DNA of 64,000 bases from Icerya purchasi (taxonomy: Eukaryota > Arthropoda > Insecta > Hemiptera > Monophlebidae), in NCBI GenBank assembly GCA_039619475.1, contig CM077116.1:204313117-204377116 (forward strand). Reading direction: 5' to 3'. The translations under genes and the position numbers were made by a program. Below the pieces are notes generated by a model. The model ran no database searches. It was not told where the DNA came from and saw only the letters and a list, made by a program, of their open reading frames with translations. Below, one piece after another: positions 1 through 11,899 of this stretch. The stretch's first letter is position 1. Each line of letters begins with the position of its first letter.

Positions 1-2659
1 TTTCGTAATTTGAAACTTCGCGTAGTTTGAACGCAATCACCATGCTCAGAGCTGTAAACAATGCATTAAGTTCGTTTTATTTATTACACGCATGTGATTT
101 GTACAAAGTACATAATTATTTTACGAGGCTGTGCTGTCGGAATTTCTAGAATTTTGTGCTGGTCGATTTGTCAAAGCAACAACAGGCAAAGCTGAAGAAT
201 AAGAAAGGTCGCTGGCACTGTTATCATGTGAAAGTTTAAGGGGTCGTCCGATTAATAGGTGTGCTCTATGATGAGGAAAACTGACATGTCCCCTACTACA
301 TCGGATTTGTTAATATTCAAGTGTACGGCCATCGCTAGAGGAATGATTTTTCTAGTCGGCTACGAAATTCATCCGAGACAATTGAATACTTGTTTCTGGG
401 GCTTCGATGTATAAAATTAGTATTAGTATATATATATATATATATATATTTATTTCAGTTGCATATAATCAAAAAAACAATTTACAGTATAATAACGAAA
501 ATAACTAAAAGCTAGTTTTAGTTGTCCCGTCTGGACAACAGTAATAGTTTTTAAAAACAAGGAACAAAAATCTACAATAAAGAAAAATAATCCGCCACGA
601 ATTGTAGGTGTGTATTTGTGGAACATGTTGCTTGGCTGATAACGTATTTAGTATATAAATTCTGTCCAAGTCAATTCTCAAACGTAAATGAGCCTGAACT
701 GAAACTGACACCACGACGTGCTTTGCATCGAGATTTTAAAGGTTCGTGAGATCGATTAGACGCCGTTTCCGATATATCTCGGCGATCTGGGTCGTAATTG
801 GGAAAATGATAATCGAAAAAGAATACTTGAAAAGTAAGCGACGGCGAAACAGCATTCAGCGAAGGAGACGCACGAATTGTAAGCATTAAAGGGGGGAATT
901 AGATGATAGATGGTGGCGAACAGCGGATTTTGCAGGCGACAGATTTATTATTCCCGACCGGTGTCGATGGATTTTGGAATTTTTCTGTTCGGCCGTCAGC
1001 AAGCGCTGCAAGTGCGAAAAAGTTCTTGAATTCGGCGAAAGCGCGTATTATTTATTCGACGGCTTTACGTTTTCACGAGAAGACCGATTTAGAGAGCAGC
1101 GGTGACATTAGGACGGGAAGCGGTGTCGGGAAGGCGACAATGCTCCTTTATTTGTATATGTTGTCCGGTGTTGAATAGTACGCATATCAAAGAAGAACGA
1201 ATCTGTTTTCAATATTCCAGCGACCACTGGCTACTCCGCCGCCCCCGACTGGAACCGGAGAATAGACTGACTCTATCAAACCGAAACTCCAGCCCGGTCG
1301 GAAAGGAGGTCTCCCGCTGCCCGACAACATTCCGTGGCGACAAATGCAGCAGACCGTTGATAATTGTTACTTCCATGCAGATCTCTCTCGTTTATGCTAT
1401 TTTATTTACTCGTCTTATTATCCGCTTTTGCCTTCTTACTTTCCAGCACTTGCCGTTCGAGAAAACTGTTCTGCCGTGCCATCGGCTCGCAATCGACAAA
1501 ATACGCCTATTATTCTTATGCAATAATAACTACCATTAGCGGACGATTCTAGCATAGAGCCGGCCGCCGCTCGTTTGTGTTCGCTTACGCGGCCCTTACA
1601 GATTGATCACTTAGGCCGTAATTCGAATATCCGCTGCCCAGATATGGTTTCGCTAAATTATAGACATTCGAATTGTCCGTAGTCGAAGATAATACGGAGC
1701 CGAATGATATGGGTGTCGACTGTGTTTACGTGTCGCGATGCAGCGGAAGCAGTTAAAAATGATTTCGCAAAACACACAAAACTAACGAATTATCTGCGAG
1801 TAATTGAATTCGACCGTACTGCCAAATGTCCGTACCGCAAACGGTACACAGCGTGGAAAATCGTTTTAATTTCGACCGGTGATTAGCAGTCCGAAATTAC
1901 CGTTGAATTTATACCGGGGAGGGGGAGCTTCAATTCGAACGAGAGACTTTTTCTCACGTGCAATGATACCGTCAGTATTTTTTAACTTCATCTTTGAAAA
2001 AAAAAAAAGAAGCTGCATCCATATCTTCCTTTGAAGTATCCGAACGAAGGGGAAAACTCGTTACAACATCTGATTATGTTTCATCGTTGTTGTTTTTGTT
2101 TTCCTTCTACTTTCGGCGGGAAAACTTTTATTACGCAGCTTTCTGAAGTGCATTGGTAAAAGCATAATTATAATTAGGCGCCTGCGAGCGAGATTTTAAT
2201 CGTAGCCGGCTCAATTATTACCTAGCAGAATATTTTAGTTTTACCGGAAGGTTCCCAGAACAACGGTGTACTAGAGTTATAAAGCGTTAATATTTTCTTT
2301 TTCAAGAAGTAATTTATATTATCGGTTCCTTCTTTTTGTGGTTATTTTTTTTTTTTATTTATTTACTTTTTTTTTTTGCTATATTTAGTTGAATCATTTT
2401 TGAAACAGAGTATTGTTACGAGACTCAGTAAATGCAGTTCGGCAGATAAGCTGTTTAAGAGTAGCAAGGCATAGAAAGAAAGCGATAAATTATGTCGATT
2501 ATTGGCTATTATTTCTAATTTCTAATAGTTTATTATGAAGTTTAATAAGAAACGATTTAAAAATAATATATACATATAATGAACTGTTCTCTTCGGGATA
2601 ATTCTTATTCGAACCCGTCGCCTATCCTCGTTGATTTTCAGTAGATTCCCAGTCACAAG
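1..2659. other. Intergenic sequence, no gene recognised
   Basis: Mixed-composition DNA with short chance reading frames. The longest (903-1178, + strand, 91 codons) has no recognisable motif and no coherent continuation. There is a short TA microsatellite at about 428-449 and T-rich runs at about 2345-2378. No RNA gene or element boundary could be made out. Confidence 0.6.
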
Positions 2660-3047
2660 AGCGTTCAATGCGCTCCTTTGTTTCCTTTACTTCGTTGTTC
2701 TGTTGTTGTCTCCACATTATTCGTCTGCGTTCTTAAGCCGTACATTATTATTTTCCTCTCGTTTTTGTTTTTCCATATTGTTCCCTTAAATGAAGAGCAT
2801 GCTTGCGATGCTGATCATGTGTTTATTAAGTGTTGATAATCGAGCGTTCTGCTTTTTGAATTCGCCGCGAATTGCTATTCTTACTCGGTATTGCGCCTCC
2901 TACATCCTGTGTTTTCCTTCTCCACACATCGTTTTGTTCCTTCCTGACCGCTTCAAAATATAATTGATTCATTCCCCTCCCCCCTTTTTTTCAATTGTTT
3001 CTGGGTATCTCCCTGGTGGACATTAATTAAAGAAATAAAATAAATAA
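2660..3047 (+). mobile_element. I-group LINE, 3' end (copy 1)
   Basis: This is the 3'-terminal piece of the window's commonest non-LTR family. Near 2807-2840 the translation gives CDADHVFIKC, the second half of the C-terminal zinc-finger-like motif (C-x2-H ... C-D-A-D/N-H-x4-C) found in the other copies. The stretch about 2807-2838 matches 12468-12500 closely at nucleotide level. The untranslated tail (TTTCTGGGTATCTCCCTGG, near 2999) matches the tail of the 12390 copy and ends in an A-rich AAATAAA-type stretch. It is 5' truncated and holds no enzyme domain. The family call rests on the better copies at 5560 and 11524. Confidence 0.7.
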
Positions 3048-3876
3048 AAGTATCGTGATGGTTTTGATTTGAACGATCTCTTTTTTCTGGCTTTATTCAC
3101 TTTTCTTAAAAAAGCGAAATCGGATCACGTTATTTCGTGTTAAATCGGAATCGCTATGAAAACGTATATTATATAAGCTGAAATGCGAGACGGTCAATCC
3201 GCCGTTTTTTCTTCAAACATTTTTAACACGCCGTCGCAAACTACAAAAGTCACAAGGAATAACCGTGAAAAACAGAAATAAAACAAGTTTTTTTTTTTTT
3301 TTTAACTTTTTATCACTCAAAAATACCTCGCGATCTTTTGCAATTATTAAGCAATGACGCCGAAAACAACGCCAGATGTACTTGAAGAGCAGCAGCGTCG
3401 AAGCAGATGAAATACTACTCAGCCGAGCGGGTAGATGGACCGATTATTGAGAACGGATTCGTCTGGAATATTTCTGGGAAATCGAATTTAACTGAATCGG
3501 AAGCGGAGACGTCGCGAATCGTTGTCAAACAAGCGGGTCTTCGACATAGAAGTGGTCCGAAGCCGCGCCAGTGAGACTGCTGAAGGAATAAGTTAAGGTG
3601 TAGCACTTAAAAATGTTAATTTTTCTCCATCAAGACCGTTGCAAGTATGTGTGTTAGCGCTCTTACGGCTAGAGCTGGAAAAGTTACGAAATTAAATTCT
3701 TTCGCAGTATGTTTTTTTGTTACGTGCAATTTTCAACGCCAACTCATTTTTATTCCACGACGTCACTACCGGAAAAGGATACGAAATCTCCGCTATTCCT
3801 TTTTTTTTTTCTTCAGACCTTTTTTTTCGTCCTTTTTTTCTTTTAAAATTTTATACGGCGTGTTTTTTTGTTGTTG

Positions 3877-3904
3877 TTTTTTTTTTTTTTTTTTTTTTTT
3901 TTTT
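3877..3904. repeat. Poly-T run, about 28 nt
   Basis: Near-pure T tract preceded by TTG repeats. It could be the antisense poly-A tail of a very short retroposed fragment, but the flank on its right shows no recognisable retroelement. Confidence 0.8.
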
Positions 3905-4107
3905 GGTGTGTTTTTGGATTCTTCACTTTTTATTTTCGTTCTACATTTTTATTCGACAAAACAGTGGAATCCGTGCTCGAGCTTCAAAAATTCCGATCAT
4001 TCTCCGGAGAACATTTCAAACTTGTAATTTTTCTCTTTTATTAACTTTTTCTCCATTCTTCCTCTTTTATCCTATATTTATTGCACTTATCTTCACCGAC
4101 CTTTTTT

Positions 4108-4109
<2 letters not shown>

Positions 4110-4142
<33 letters not shown>
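4110..4142. repeat. (TC)n microsatellite
   Basis: About 16 uninterrupted TC dinucleotides read directly in the sequence. Confidence 0.95.
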
Positions 4143-4143
<1 letters not shown>

Positions 4144-5288
4144 ATTTTGTATAACATTTTTTCCCCCCCTGTTATATATAATACCTTTCGTTTCCTTCGA
4201 CAAGCGAAAGAATGAATTTTACGACATTTATCAAGAAAATTCTCTGCTTGGTCGCGCAGTTATTTTATTATTTCAACTTCCTTATCATGTTCCGCGGCGT
4301 TAATATTATTCGTAAGTTTCCTTATCCGCAAGAGAGAGTTATCTTGCGCGACATTCTCACTGCAAGTCGGAATGCGCTTGTAAACGTTAGGCTAATCTGA
4401 TTTCGATTAATGTTTAATCGATTGCAATACGAAAAATTCCCGGCGTTTTAATTCTGCCGAATTTTCTAACGGTGAATTATGTAGAGCTCTGTATGCTTTA
4501 GGTCATCTAAAATTATATTTCCTCGTGCTATCTTAACTTTTGTTCGTCTTTATCGGCATTTTTCAAAATCCACTTTCGTCTTTTATTATACAATGCTTTT
4601 CATCTATTCCTTGGTGTTCAAATTAGACCTGAATTTTACGTTCTCGTGAACTAGTTCAATTATTTCTCCGAACTGCATTGAAAAGGGTCTTTGCTCAGAA
4701 AAAAGAATCCTTTAGAAAAGTCCCCCTCCATATGCTTCAGTTTTTAATCGATAGCAATTCTTCGTTTTCTTTTCTTCCAGCACCTACAAACGGCAACAAT
4801 TTCCCCTCCTTTACAAAATCTTCTTTTTCGACTTTTTCTTTTTCACATACTCGGCATAATTCAATCATCCGAACTGAATATTATCGGCGTTCAATGGAGA
4901 ACAGCGCGATTACTTACTTCGATGGTTTCTCTAACACGCAAAGCGATTCAGTCGACTTGGTGCATTACATCTACTATTCTTTCACTTAAGAATACGTCGT
5001 GCTTTCTCTCTGTCGGTTTGGTTCACCTGAGGGAATTCCAAATTTTTTTAGATCAAAAAACATTTGAAGCAAGAAGCTATGTGTTTGCCTTCTCCTCTTC
5101 TCCTGATATACTATTGAAAATTAACAAACAACACGTTATAAACCATTTCGTAAATTTTAGTTTATTTTAAAATTTTTTTCCCCGTAATATCATTTTTCTG
5201 ATATTATTAACAGCAATTTTTAATTTCGAATTCGAAAGTCGCTTATTTCGCAGCAATCATGTTTAATATCCGAATAGACATTATGTAG

Positions 5289-5559
5289 AAACATAATAAG
5301 TTAATAATAACTGATATAATTAACAATTATAACAAACAATATAAGAACTAAATAAATTTCTTATTCCGGCATTATCAGCTAAAACACAATTCGCACTATG
5401 TGTGATCAGAGACAATTGAGAATTTTTCTCTGATCACACATAGTGTGAATTGTGTTTTAGCTGATAATGCCCGAATAAGAAATTTATTTAGTTCTTATAT
5501 TGTTTGTTATGATTGTTTATTATATCAGTTATTATTAACTTATTATCGGTTATTATGTT
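5289..5559. repeat. Near-perfect long hairpin, arms about 125 bp
   Basis: The left arm (5289-5412) and right arm (5427-5559) are inverted copies separated by a 14-nt loop (5413-5426). They differ by only a few substitutions and one insertion of about 10 nt in the right arm near 5540. The innermost stem is TGTGATCAGAGA/TCTCTGATCACA. No coding capacity is seen. A shorter relative of the outer arm recurs at 35521-35600, so the sequence is repeated in the genome. It could be a foldback or MITE-type element or an inverted duplication. It abuts the truncated 5' edge of the next LINE copy. Confidence 0.9.
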
Positions 5560-6183
5560 TTTATATTTTCAATCTTTTATGCTGAGTCTTCGGCTATTCT
5601 GCGTGCCCTCCTTTTTATCAAAACTTCTCCGGCTTCTAGCAATCTCCTTATCCTGTCGGACGCTCAAAGCGTGCTGCAGTCTATCGCATCTCCTCTCCCT
5701 TCTCATTCAACCGACTGTATCATTTTCCTTATTCGTTCCTTAATTCACGATCTTTTCTTTTCCCGCTTTATCCAAACGGATTTCCTTTGGATTCCTGGTC
5801 ATTCCGGAATCGAGGGAAATGAGTTGGTTGACTCATTCGCTCGATTATCTTCCTCTTCTGGTAGGTTTCTTCCTGCCTTCTCAGCTTCTAATATTACCCT
5901 TCTGTCTGCAGCTGCTCATTCCAAACTGTGGTCTGACTCCTACGTCTCCTCATTCTCCAACCCGAACTCCCTTTTCTTGTCTATTCAATCTTCCCTTCCA
6001 CGTTTTCCATGGTTTATTAACTTTCTCCTTCTATGCGCCGTTCTAATCTCTCTGCGATTTGCCGCTTGCGTTTTGGGCATAGTTTGCTCCCTTCCTCATT
6101 GTTCCGTTATTCTCTCGTGCCTTCTTCTTATTGTCCATTGCACCCTCCCGGCGATCAATGTATTTCTGATCCCGATCATATAA
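5560..6183 (+). pseudogene. LINE ORF2 C-terminal RNase H domain
   Basis: One open frame reads as an RNase H fold. YAESSAILRALL (about 5580-5615) carries the catalytic Glu, ILSDAQSVLQS (about 5650-5680) an Asp, and WIPGHSGIEGNELVDSFA (about 5788-5841) the final His and Asp. This domain degrades the RNA strand of the RNA/DNA hybrid during target-primed reverse transcription. The frame continues through SSLPRFPW and then shifts, so the last part (GHSLLPSSLF, CPLHPP, DPDHIMF, up to 6353) lies in another frame. There is no start codon because the copy is 5' truncated. This is the best-preserved copy of the domain here. The same region at 49308 and, in reverse, at 30140 aligns to it. Confidence 0.85.
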
Positions 6184-6432
6184 TGTTTTCATTTGTTCGT
6201 AATTATCAACTGAACAGGCTTCTTTTTATTCCTTCCTCTTACAAAACGGTATTCCCATACTGTGCTTCATTCATTCTCTCCCTTCCTTCTCCTTCGGTTA
6301 TTCTAGCTCTCGATTCTTTTCTGTCAGCTATCTCTGATCGTGTAAGGATCTGAGTCTCTCTTTTCTCTCTATTCTACTGTTCTTGGGCCAATGTCCATGT
6401 CGACGAACCCATTAAAAAAAAAAAAAAAAAAA
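5560..6432 (+). mobile_element. I-group LINE, 5'-truncated copy 2 with RNase H
   Basis: This 5'-truncated LINE insertion keeps the end of ORF2 (RNase H and C-terminal finger), the 3' UTR with the CTTGGGCCAATGTCC motif at about 6384, and a poly-A tail (about 6413-6432). The same UTR motif, diverged, occurs in reverse in the 11524 copy. A C-terminal RNase H is characteristic of the I group (I, R1, LOA clades), which is the basis for the family call. Reverse transcriptase and endonuclease are absent. The copy begins immediately at the end of the 5289 hairpin. Confidence 0.85.
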
Positions 6433-6635
6433 TGTTTTTATATTTAACAAACAGAATGAAAAAAGGTTCTATATTAAACATTATGTAAACACTATTTTTC
6501 AAACAAGAAAGATTTCGAGATGATTTTTCCGATCAATACCCGGCTTTCGCTAATCGCCACTGACACTCTAAAAGGGGATGACCATAAATTAAAAAAAAAA
6601 AAAAAAATCGGAAAAAACGCAGAAATAATTACGGA
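6433..6635. other. Short AT-rich spacer
   Basis: AT-rich sequence with a second A run (about 6590-6607). No feature recognised. Confidence 0.5.
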
Positions 6636-7083
6636 CTAATAAAATGCTTTTCTTCTTACAAAAAATAAATACCGATACTTCGAAGTCTATTATAAAAATT
6701 TAAAAATGCACTAAAAAGTAAAAAAAACAATTATTCCCGATGAAAAAAAATATATATCAAAGTGATATAACACTTAGTGGTGACATTATCTCGTAATTCT
6801 TATACAACATTAAAACCTTAATTAGAGTTGGCATCAAATTCATATTACAATAATTAAAAAACCGGAATTAAATGTTCATTAAATTGTTCCTAGATATTGT
6901 AACATGAATTTGATGCCGACTCTAATTAAGGGTATTAATGTTTTGTATAAGTATTACGAGATAATGTTACCTTTAATCACTCTGATATTTATTTTTTACT
7001 TTTTAGTGCATTTTTAAATTTTTATAATAAATCTTCAAGTATCGGTATTTACATATTTTTTGTAAAAAGGCATTTTATTTTAC
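6636..7083. repeat. MITE-like foldback element, arms about 190-210 bp
   Basis: The left arm (6636-6847) and right arm (6899-7083) are inverted copies around a loop of about 50 nt. Shared blocks include AATGCACTAAAAAGTA, ATTATCTCGTAAT and GGCATCAAATTCAT with their complements. The left arm carries about 25 extra nt (about 6727-6752) not in the right arm. It contains no ORF. Related partial arms occur at 7569-7740, 8728-8765 and 38909-39011, which marks a dispersed family. The shape is that of a non-autonomous foldback or MITE. The superfamily cannot be named because no clear target duplication was found. Confidence 0.8.
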
Positions 7084-7299
7084 AATTTTTAGCGTTATGC
7101 TTGAATTTTTTTTTTTGTTAATAATCAATTTTTTTTCACATTATTCTCCATACTTAATACTCAAAAAAAAAAAAAAAAAATCGATTTCTTTATTTTGAAC
7201 TGCATTTCCACCGTAAAAACAGCAAAAGATACATATTTCCATGGTAATTTGACAAATTTATAATATTTTAAGTCAATAAATCTAACTCGACGTTGAAAC

Positions 7300-7478
7300 T
7301 AATCATGAATGAAAAGCATCGAAAAAGTTTCAACTCCCGCATTATTAAGGATAACTCAGAAACTACCGATCAGAGATCTTGATCAAATTTAAATTGGACC
7401 ACATGAGAAGCACCACCATTTAAATAAAAGAAGAATCCTCAAAATCGGTTCACCTAGAAGAAATTTCTGTCGTAACAC

Positions 7479-7520
<42 letters not shown>

Positions 7521-7560
7521 CAGTCGAATTGAGTACACCTCCTCCTTATTGGAAGTCGGT
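7300..7560 (+). repeat. Dispersed insect repeat with internal poly-A
   Basis: The segment TCAAAATCGGTTCACC (near 7438), an A run of about 35 nt (7483-7517) and CAGTCGAATTGAG followed by CCTCCTCC...GGAAGTCGGTTA (7521-7552) resemble, from memory, a repeat very common in lepidopteran and some other insect sequences. I cannot name its superfamily with confidence. No ORF. A database search with 7300-7560 would settle it. Confidence 0.5.
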
Positions 7561-7568
7561 TAGAGATT

Positions 7569-7740
7569 GAATAAAAACGCGCTAAAAAGTAAACAATAAT
7601 CGCGATGAAAATGAATATATTCCGCAGAAAAATATATTATAAGTCGGTATTATAATTATAAATACCATTTATAGCTTAATTAGGATCTCGGTACACTAAA
7701 TTAAAATTAAAATTGTAACAACGGTAACAATCGTTTAATT
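7569..7740 (+). repeat. Partial arm of the 6636 foldback family
   Basis: The stretch CGCGCTAAAAAGTAAACAAT ... CGATGAAAATGAATATATTC aligns with the left arm of the 6636 element (about 6705-6760), and a weaker match (CTTAATTAGGA) follows. It is degenerate and has no complete inverted partner nearby. A reverse-oriented fragment at 8728-8765 might be its other end. Confidence 0.5.
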
Positions 7741-10700
7741 ACGCCTTCAGGCATGTTACTATGGTGGACGAAAAGTTGATTACTTATTATTTATTAAAAG
7801 AAATAAGATTATTTGAATTGTCTTTTGTGCGCCGTATTAAAAACTAGACGTACCACTAATCTTTCGCTACCGGTCGACCAGCGCTGAAAAACGCAATAAT
7901 TAACAGGACAGCGATACAATTATAAATAGATTATTTAAATTTAATACAAAAATTGTACGGATCACTGCGGTCGGCCTTGATCATCATCCGTAGCTTTGTA
8001 GATCCAGCAATTTTCTAGCGATGGGAACTGCGGCCATTGAATAACAACAGGATCCTTTAATTTGGGGAGCCGAAATCTTTGCTAATAAATTTTGGCTGAT
8101 TATTAATCGGGTTTTTGCGTTTACGTTCTACGGTTTTTTCTTTTCTTTTTATGTCGAATCGATCTCATGACCTATCAGACGACTCTTATATATATGCCAC
8201 AGGATCGGTGAAAACTTAAAACACAATATTCACAGCTTAAAATTGGACAATTACTTTAACCAAAGGTGAACACCGACTGTTGACTTAAATAATCTTCATC
8301 GGATCTTTTGCTATTTCCACTCTCCTTTCCGCCCCATGACCGCTGAAATTGACCGAATCATCGTTTCTTCTTGCGGTGGTTGATGATTAGCCAATCGCTG
8401 ACTGACTACATTCAGGCACACACACACACACACACACACACACATTTTCACTCGCACCACGCTTTCTAATTTATTTTTACTTTTATATCATTTTACTTTA
8501 TTAGCTTTTTTTTATTTTATATTATATTTACCCTGTAATGGACACATTACGTAATAATCGTCAGCATACTCAATGAGCAGAGCAACATAATCACACTCGT
8601 TTAATAGCTAAATATTAGAAACATTAGACATAATGTAATTATCGTTGCAATTCGATTTTCGTGCATCGAGAAATCAAGCTGCTAACGTTGTTTAAAAATA
8701 ATCATAATATCTCTCATTAAGGTATAATTATTTTTTCACTTTTTAGTGTAGTTTAATTAAATTTTCAGAGTGAATCCTGAAAATTTTGTTAAAAACCCGT
8801 TTTATTTTCCAATTTTCAGTGTAAATATTTTAAAATACGATGCGACTACTTCGCTATTGCATGCAGTTAGCTATTGAAAAAAGTATCGTGTTCGAACTGC
8901 GCCAATGATGCCTTTGTAAGTCTCAGCAATTCGAGCATCTTTATTCGGATCTGTCCATACGGTAAATAAAGAGAATAATAATTTAAGTCGCTCGTATTCA
9001 TCGTCCTTTTAATTTTTGTATAATTTTGCATATTCATATTTTCAATGAAAATATTTATATTAGTTAATTTATATGTTAAGTAAACCAAGTGTATTTTTCT
9101 TACCAGACTGACAATCCCTTTTTTAACGTTTACTTTAATGATTACTTACTTACATAATCACCGATACTCATCAGCATTCATGCAATTTAAAATAAAACAT
9201 ACATTGGAGTTGATCGAAAGAGTTATAAGCAAGTAATGTACTATTCTCGTCATTGATGAGACAAATGGCGTTACGGCGAAATTCGCTTTCTTAATTCAAG
9301 TTACTAATACTATTAATAGGGGGTAATTAATATTTATAACATTCAAATTTTTAGTCTTAACATTGAAATTATTCATTTTTTCTGAGTAATGACAATATTA
9401 CGAGCTAGTGTAAACAACGTGAAACGGAAAATTTAATAATTCGCAAAATACATGTTGAGAATTTAAAATATTTTTCAAAAATTATCTACATGTTTCGGAG
9501 TCATTCCATAATCTACCTTGTTTACACTAATTTATTTATTTTTTTAGTCTTATTAAAAAAAAAAAAAAATATTTTTTTCCAAATTACAATTCCACGGTAA
9601 AAACCGGTAATATTTTAAGCGTCAATTTGTGTCGCATTATCAAAAAGTCTCCGAAGAAATCACATTTTTTCATGTCATCCGATCAATACGAATAATCGAA
9701 AGGAATCACTAAAAATAATCAAAATTTACGCGCGAACGGACGTAAAAAGAATTTAATAAAAACACACGGGACTAATATTTACCTCCTCTTTTTGAAAACC
9801 GAACATTGGGTCTGCCATCGTTCTCTTGGCACTGATATGCAGTCCTTGAATAATATATACCTGCTGCTTAGGAACCGGAAAAACACGGAAAACGTAAACA
9901 TTCCGAACAGGGATTTTTGGATGATTTTTTGAGCAACCGAGTCGTTCGCGGGATCTGTTCAATTCCCCGACGATTTTCTCAGAATTCATATATCGACTTG
10001 AAAATGCTTTCCGATAGCGCGTTCATCGAATTCATACGCGAGATGTTCAATGCGGAATAACAGCTCTTGTTCATTCTTGCCACCGTTCACAGTCTGGGTA
10101 CGAACGTACACTGTTTATGAGTCTTAAAAAAGCTCAAATTAATCGTCTTTATCGACTGTTACAGATGAACAAAATCCAATTATGTGAAATAATTTTATTT
10201 CCAAACTCCGACTTTACACACACGTGAAACGGTTTTTTTTTTTAAAAAAATACCCGGTAAATATAATTGGTGTTCTTTCAATGTTCGCCATGGTCGGAAA
10301 GAAGAGATCATTTAGTTACTTATTATATTGTCATGCTGTTCATTTTGAAAGATTTTCGTTCTTTGCCATAAGCGTCCGCTCTTCAAACAATTCTGTTTTT
10401 CTATTTTCTCTACATGAACTTTCGAATCATTCGAACATCGTTATTCCCTTATATTTGTACATATGCACGCTCCAATTCGATATCGCTTTAAGCTCTTTAA
10501 AATCCATAGGAGAGTGGATCCTATAATCACATAGATGATCCATTGTTTGTATTTATCCGTATTCCGATTTATTAATATTTATATTCATTACATATGCGTC
10601 ATCTGTGCGAATTTTGTTTATTCCGCGCCACTGGCGTCGCGGCAGATTCATACTAGCAGGTTGTACCGTAAGGCCGTCTCTACAAGGTTTGCATTTTTCC

Positions 10701-11523
10701 AATTGCGTGTCGAGTTTTGAACGTATTTTGCAGTTTTGCCATGATGGTTTCCTTTTCGGTTCTGTTGCTGGCTCGTAACCTTTATCTATATACATTAAGC
10801 AGTTTTTCCGTTTCTGAGAAACCCCCCTTCCGCGCAGTTTTCGAAATGTTTCTTCTCATAGGAGGAAGACAGCAACCTGCTCGTCGTGGTGCTCCTGTGG
10901 ATACGGCCGGATTTTAGAACGAGAAGCGAAAGTAAATGGTTGTAACAAATGCTGCCATAGGGAGCGATAACATCACAGCTCCGAAGCAGCCCACAATTGG
11001 CTATATGACAATGTTCTTTCGAATACTTGTCCGCCTGTTGTGTTTTTTCGTTTGCTTCTTTTATCACTGTTCTCGAATCAAACATTAGTTCATTGATTTT
11101 GTTTGTCGAATTATTTTAACCAGTAAAAACTGAAAAAAAAAAAAATCAAAACAAATACTATTCGGTTTCGGTTGAAAAAAGTACTTTTTTTTCTCTTTTT
11201 TTTTTTTTTTTTCATTAGCGGCTAGAAGCGAAGTAAATTAAAGAGTGCGCGATAAATATCTCACGTGAGATTGCCGCATCTTTTAACTGCTGACAGGGGG
11301 TATTTTGAAAATGTTTGCAAGTTCCGTAATACTTAATTAATTAATTATTAATTAAGCACATTGCATCCCAAATAGGATGGAATAAATATAAATAAAGAGT
11401 GAAACTAAGATCGTTTCGCACGGCATCGGAGTACCAGTTAAAAAGAGGGTGTTGTACATTTACTCGCATTTGCACAAATATTAAAAAATTATGAAAGTGG
11501 AAATTTTTAGTCGCCTGCGCGGG
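7741..11523. other. AT-rich intergenic DNA with repeat fragments
   Basis: No gene recognised. It contains a CA microsatellite, a reverse-oriented foldback arm (8728-8765, TTTTTCACTTTTTAGTGTAG) and a weak inverted repeat (AGTGTAAACAA at about 9415 against TTGTTTACACT at about 9518). The open frames at 9753-9989, 10224-10526 and 10795-11085 show no family motif. Confidence 0.5.
8416..8444. repeat. (CA)n microsatellite
   Basis: About 14 CA dinucleotides read directly. Confidence 0.95.
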
Positions 11524-11890
11524 TTTTTTTTTTTTTTTTTTAATTTTTTTGGGCGCGCCAGCGGCATTGACCCAACAACAACAGAAATTAAGGAAGGGGT
11601 TAAATAAAAAGACGATTAGAAATAGAGCTTAGGAAAGATTGGAGTACAGGGATTATATCTGGAGATGGAAAGGAAAGGACAAAAGAAGAATTATACGGAG
11701 CAGGAAGACCCAGTGCCAAGATTTTCGAGTACAAAACAGAGCGCTCGGAATCAAGGGCAGGGCATTCAAAGAAGATGTGGTTTGCATCACATATGAGAGG
11801 AGAGATGGAATTATGAAGGGGACAATCGGGAGAAGGGGATAGGGAAAAACGAAAACGTGAAGAGGGTAGAAGTGAGTGATTAATACGCAG
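11524..11890 (-). mobile_element. I-group LINE, 3' end (copy 3, antisense)
   Basis: On the + strand the copy begins with a T run (its poly-A tail) and then the reversed 3' UTR, which matches the 3' UTR of the 5560 copy in opposite sense. The complement from about 11890 reads one open frame to the natural ORF2 stop: NHSLLPSSRFRFSL, then CPLHNSISPLICDANHIFFEC (the C-terminal finger, longer than usual before the second Cys), then ILALGLPAPY and SFLSSISNRLFI. This is the least damaged C-terminus of the family in the window and was used to align the others. It is 5' truncated and has no RNase H. The 67-codon + strand frame at 11639 is its shadow. Confidence 0.85.
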
Positions 11891-11899
11891 TCTGATTAA

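Larger units (their letters stand above)
3048..5288. other. Low-complexity intergenic DNA
   Basis: Strongly pyrimidine-rich on the + strand, with long T runs and a TC microsatellite. The 126- and 145-codon frames at 3647-4154 arise from these T and TC tracts (poly-Phe, Ser-Leu repeats) and are not credible genes. No other feature was recognised. Confidence 0.6.

Noticed and set aside
3647..4154. Two overlapping frames of 126 and 145 codons
   Set aside because: Made of poly-Phe and Ser-Leu tracts from T runs and a TC microsatellite.
9412..9533. Inverted repeat TAGTGTAAACAA/TTGTTTACACTA
   Set aside because: Short arms with poor internal pairing. Not distinguishable from AT-rich coincidence.
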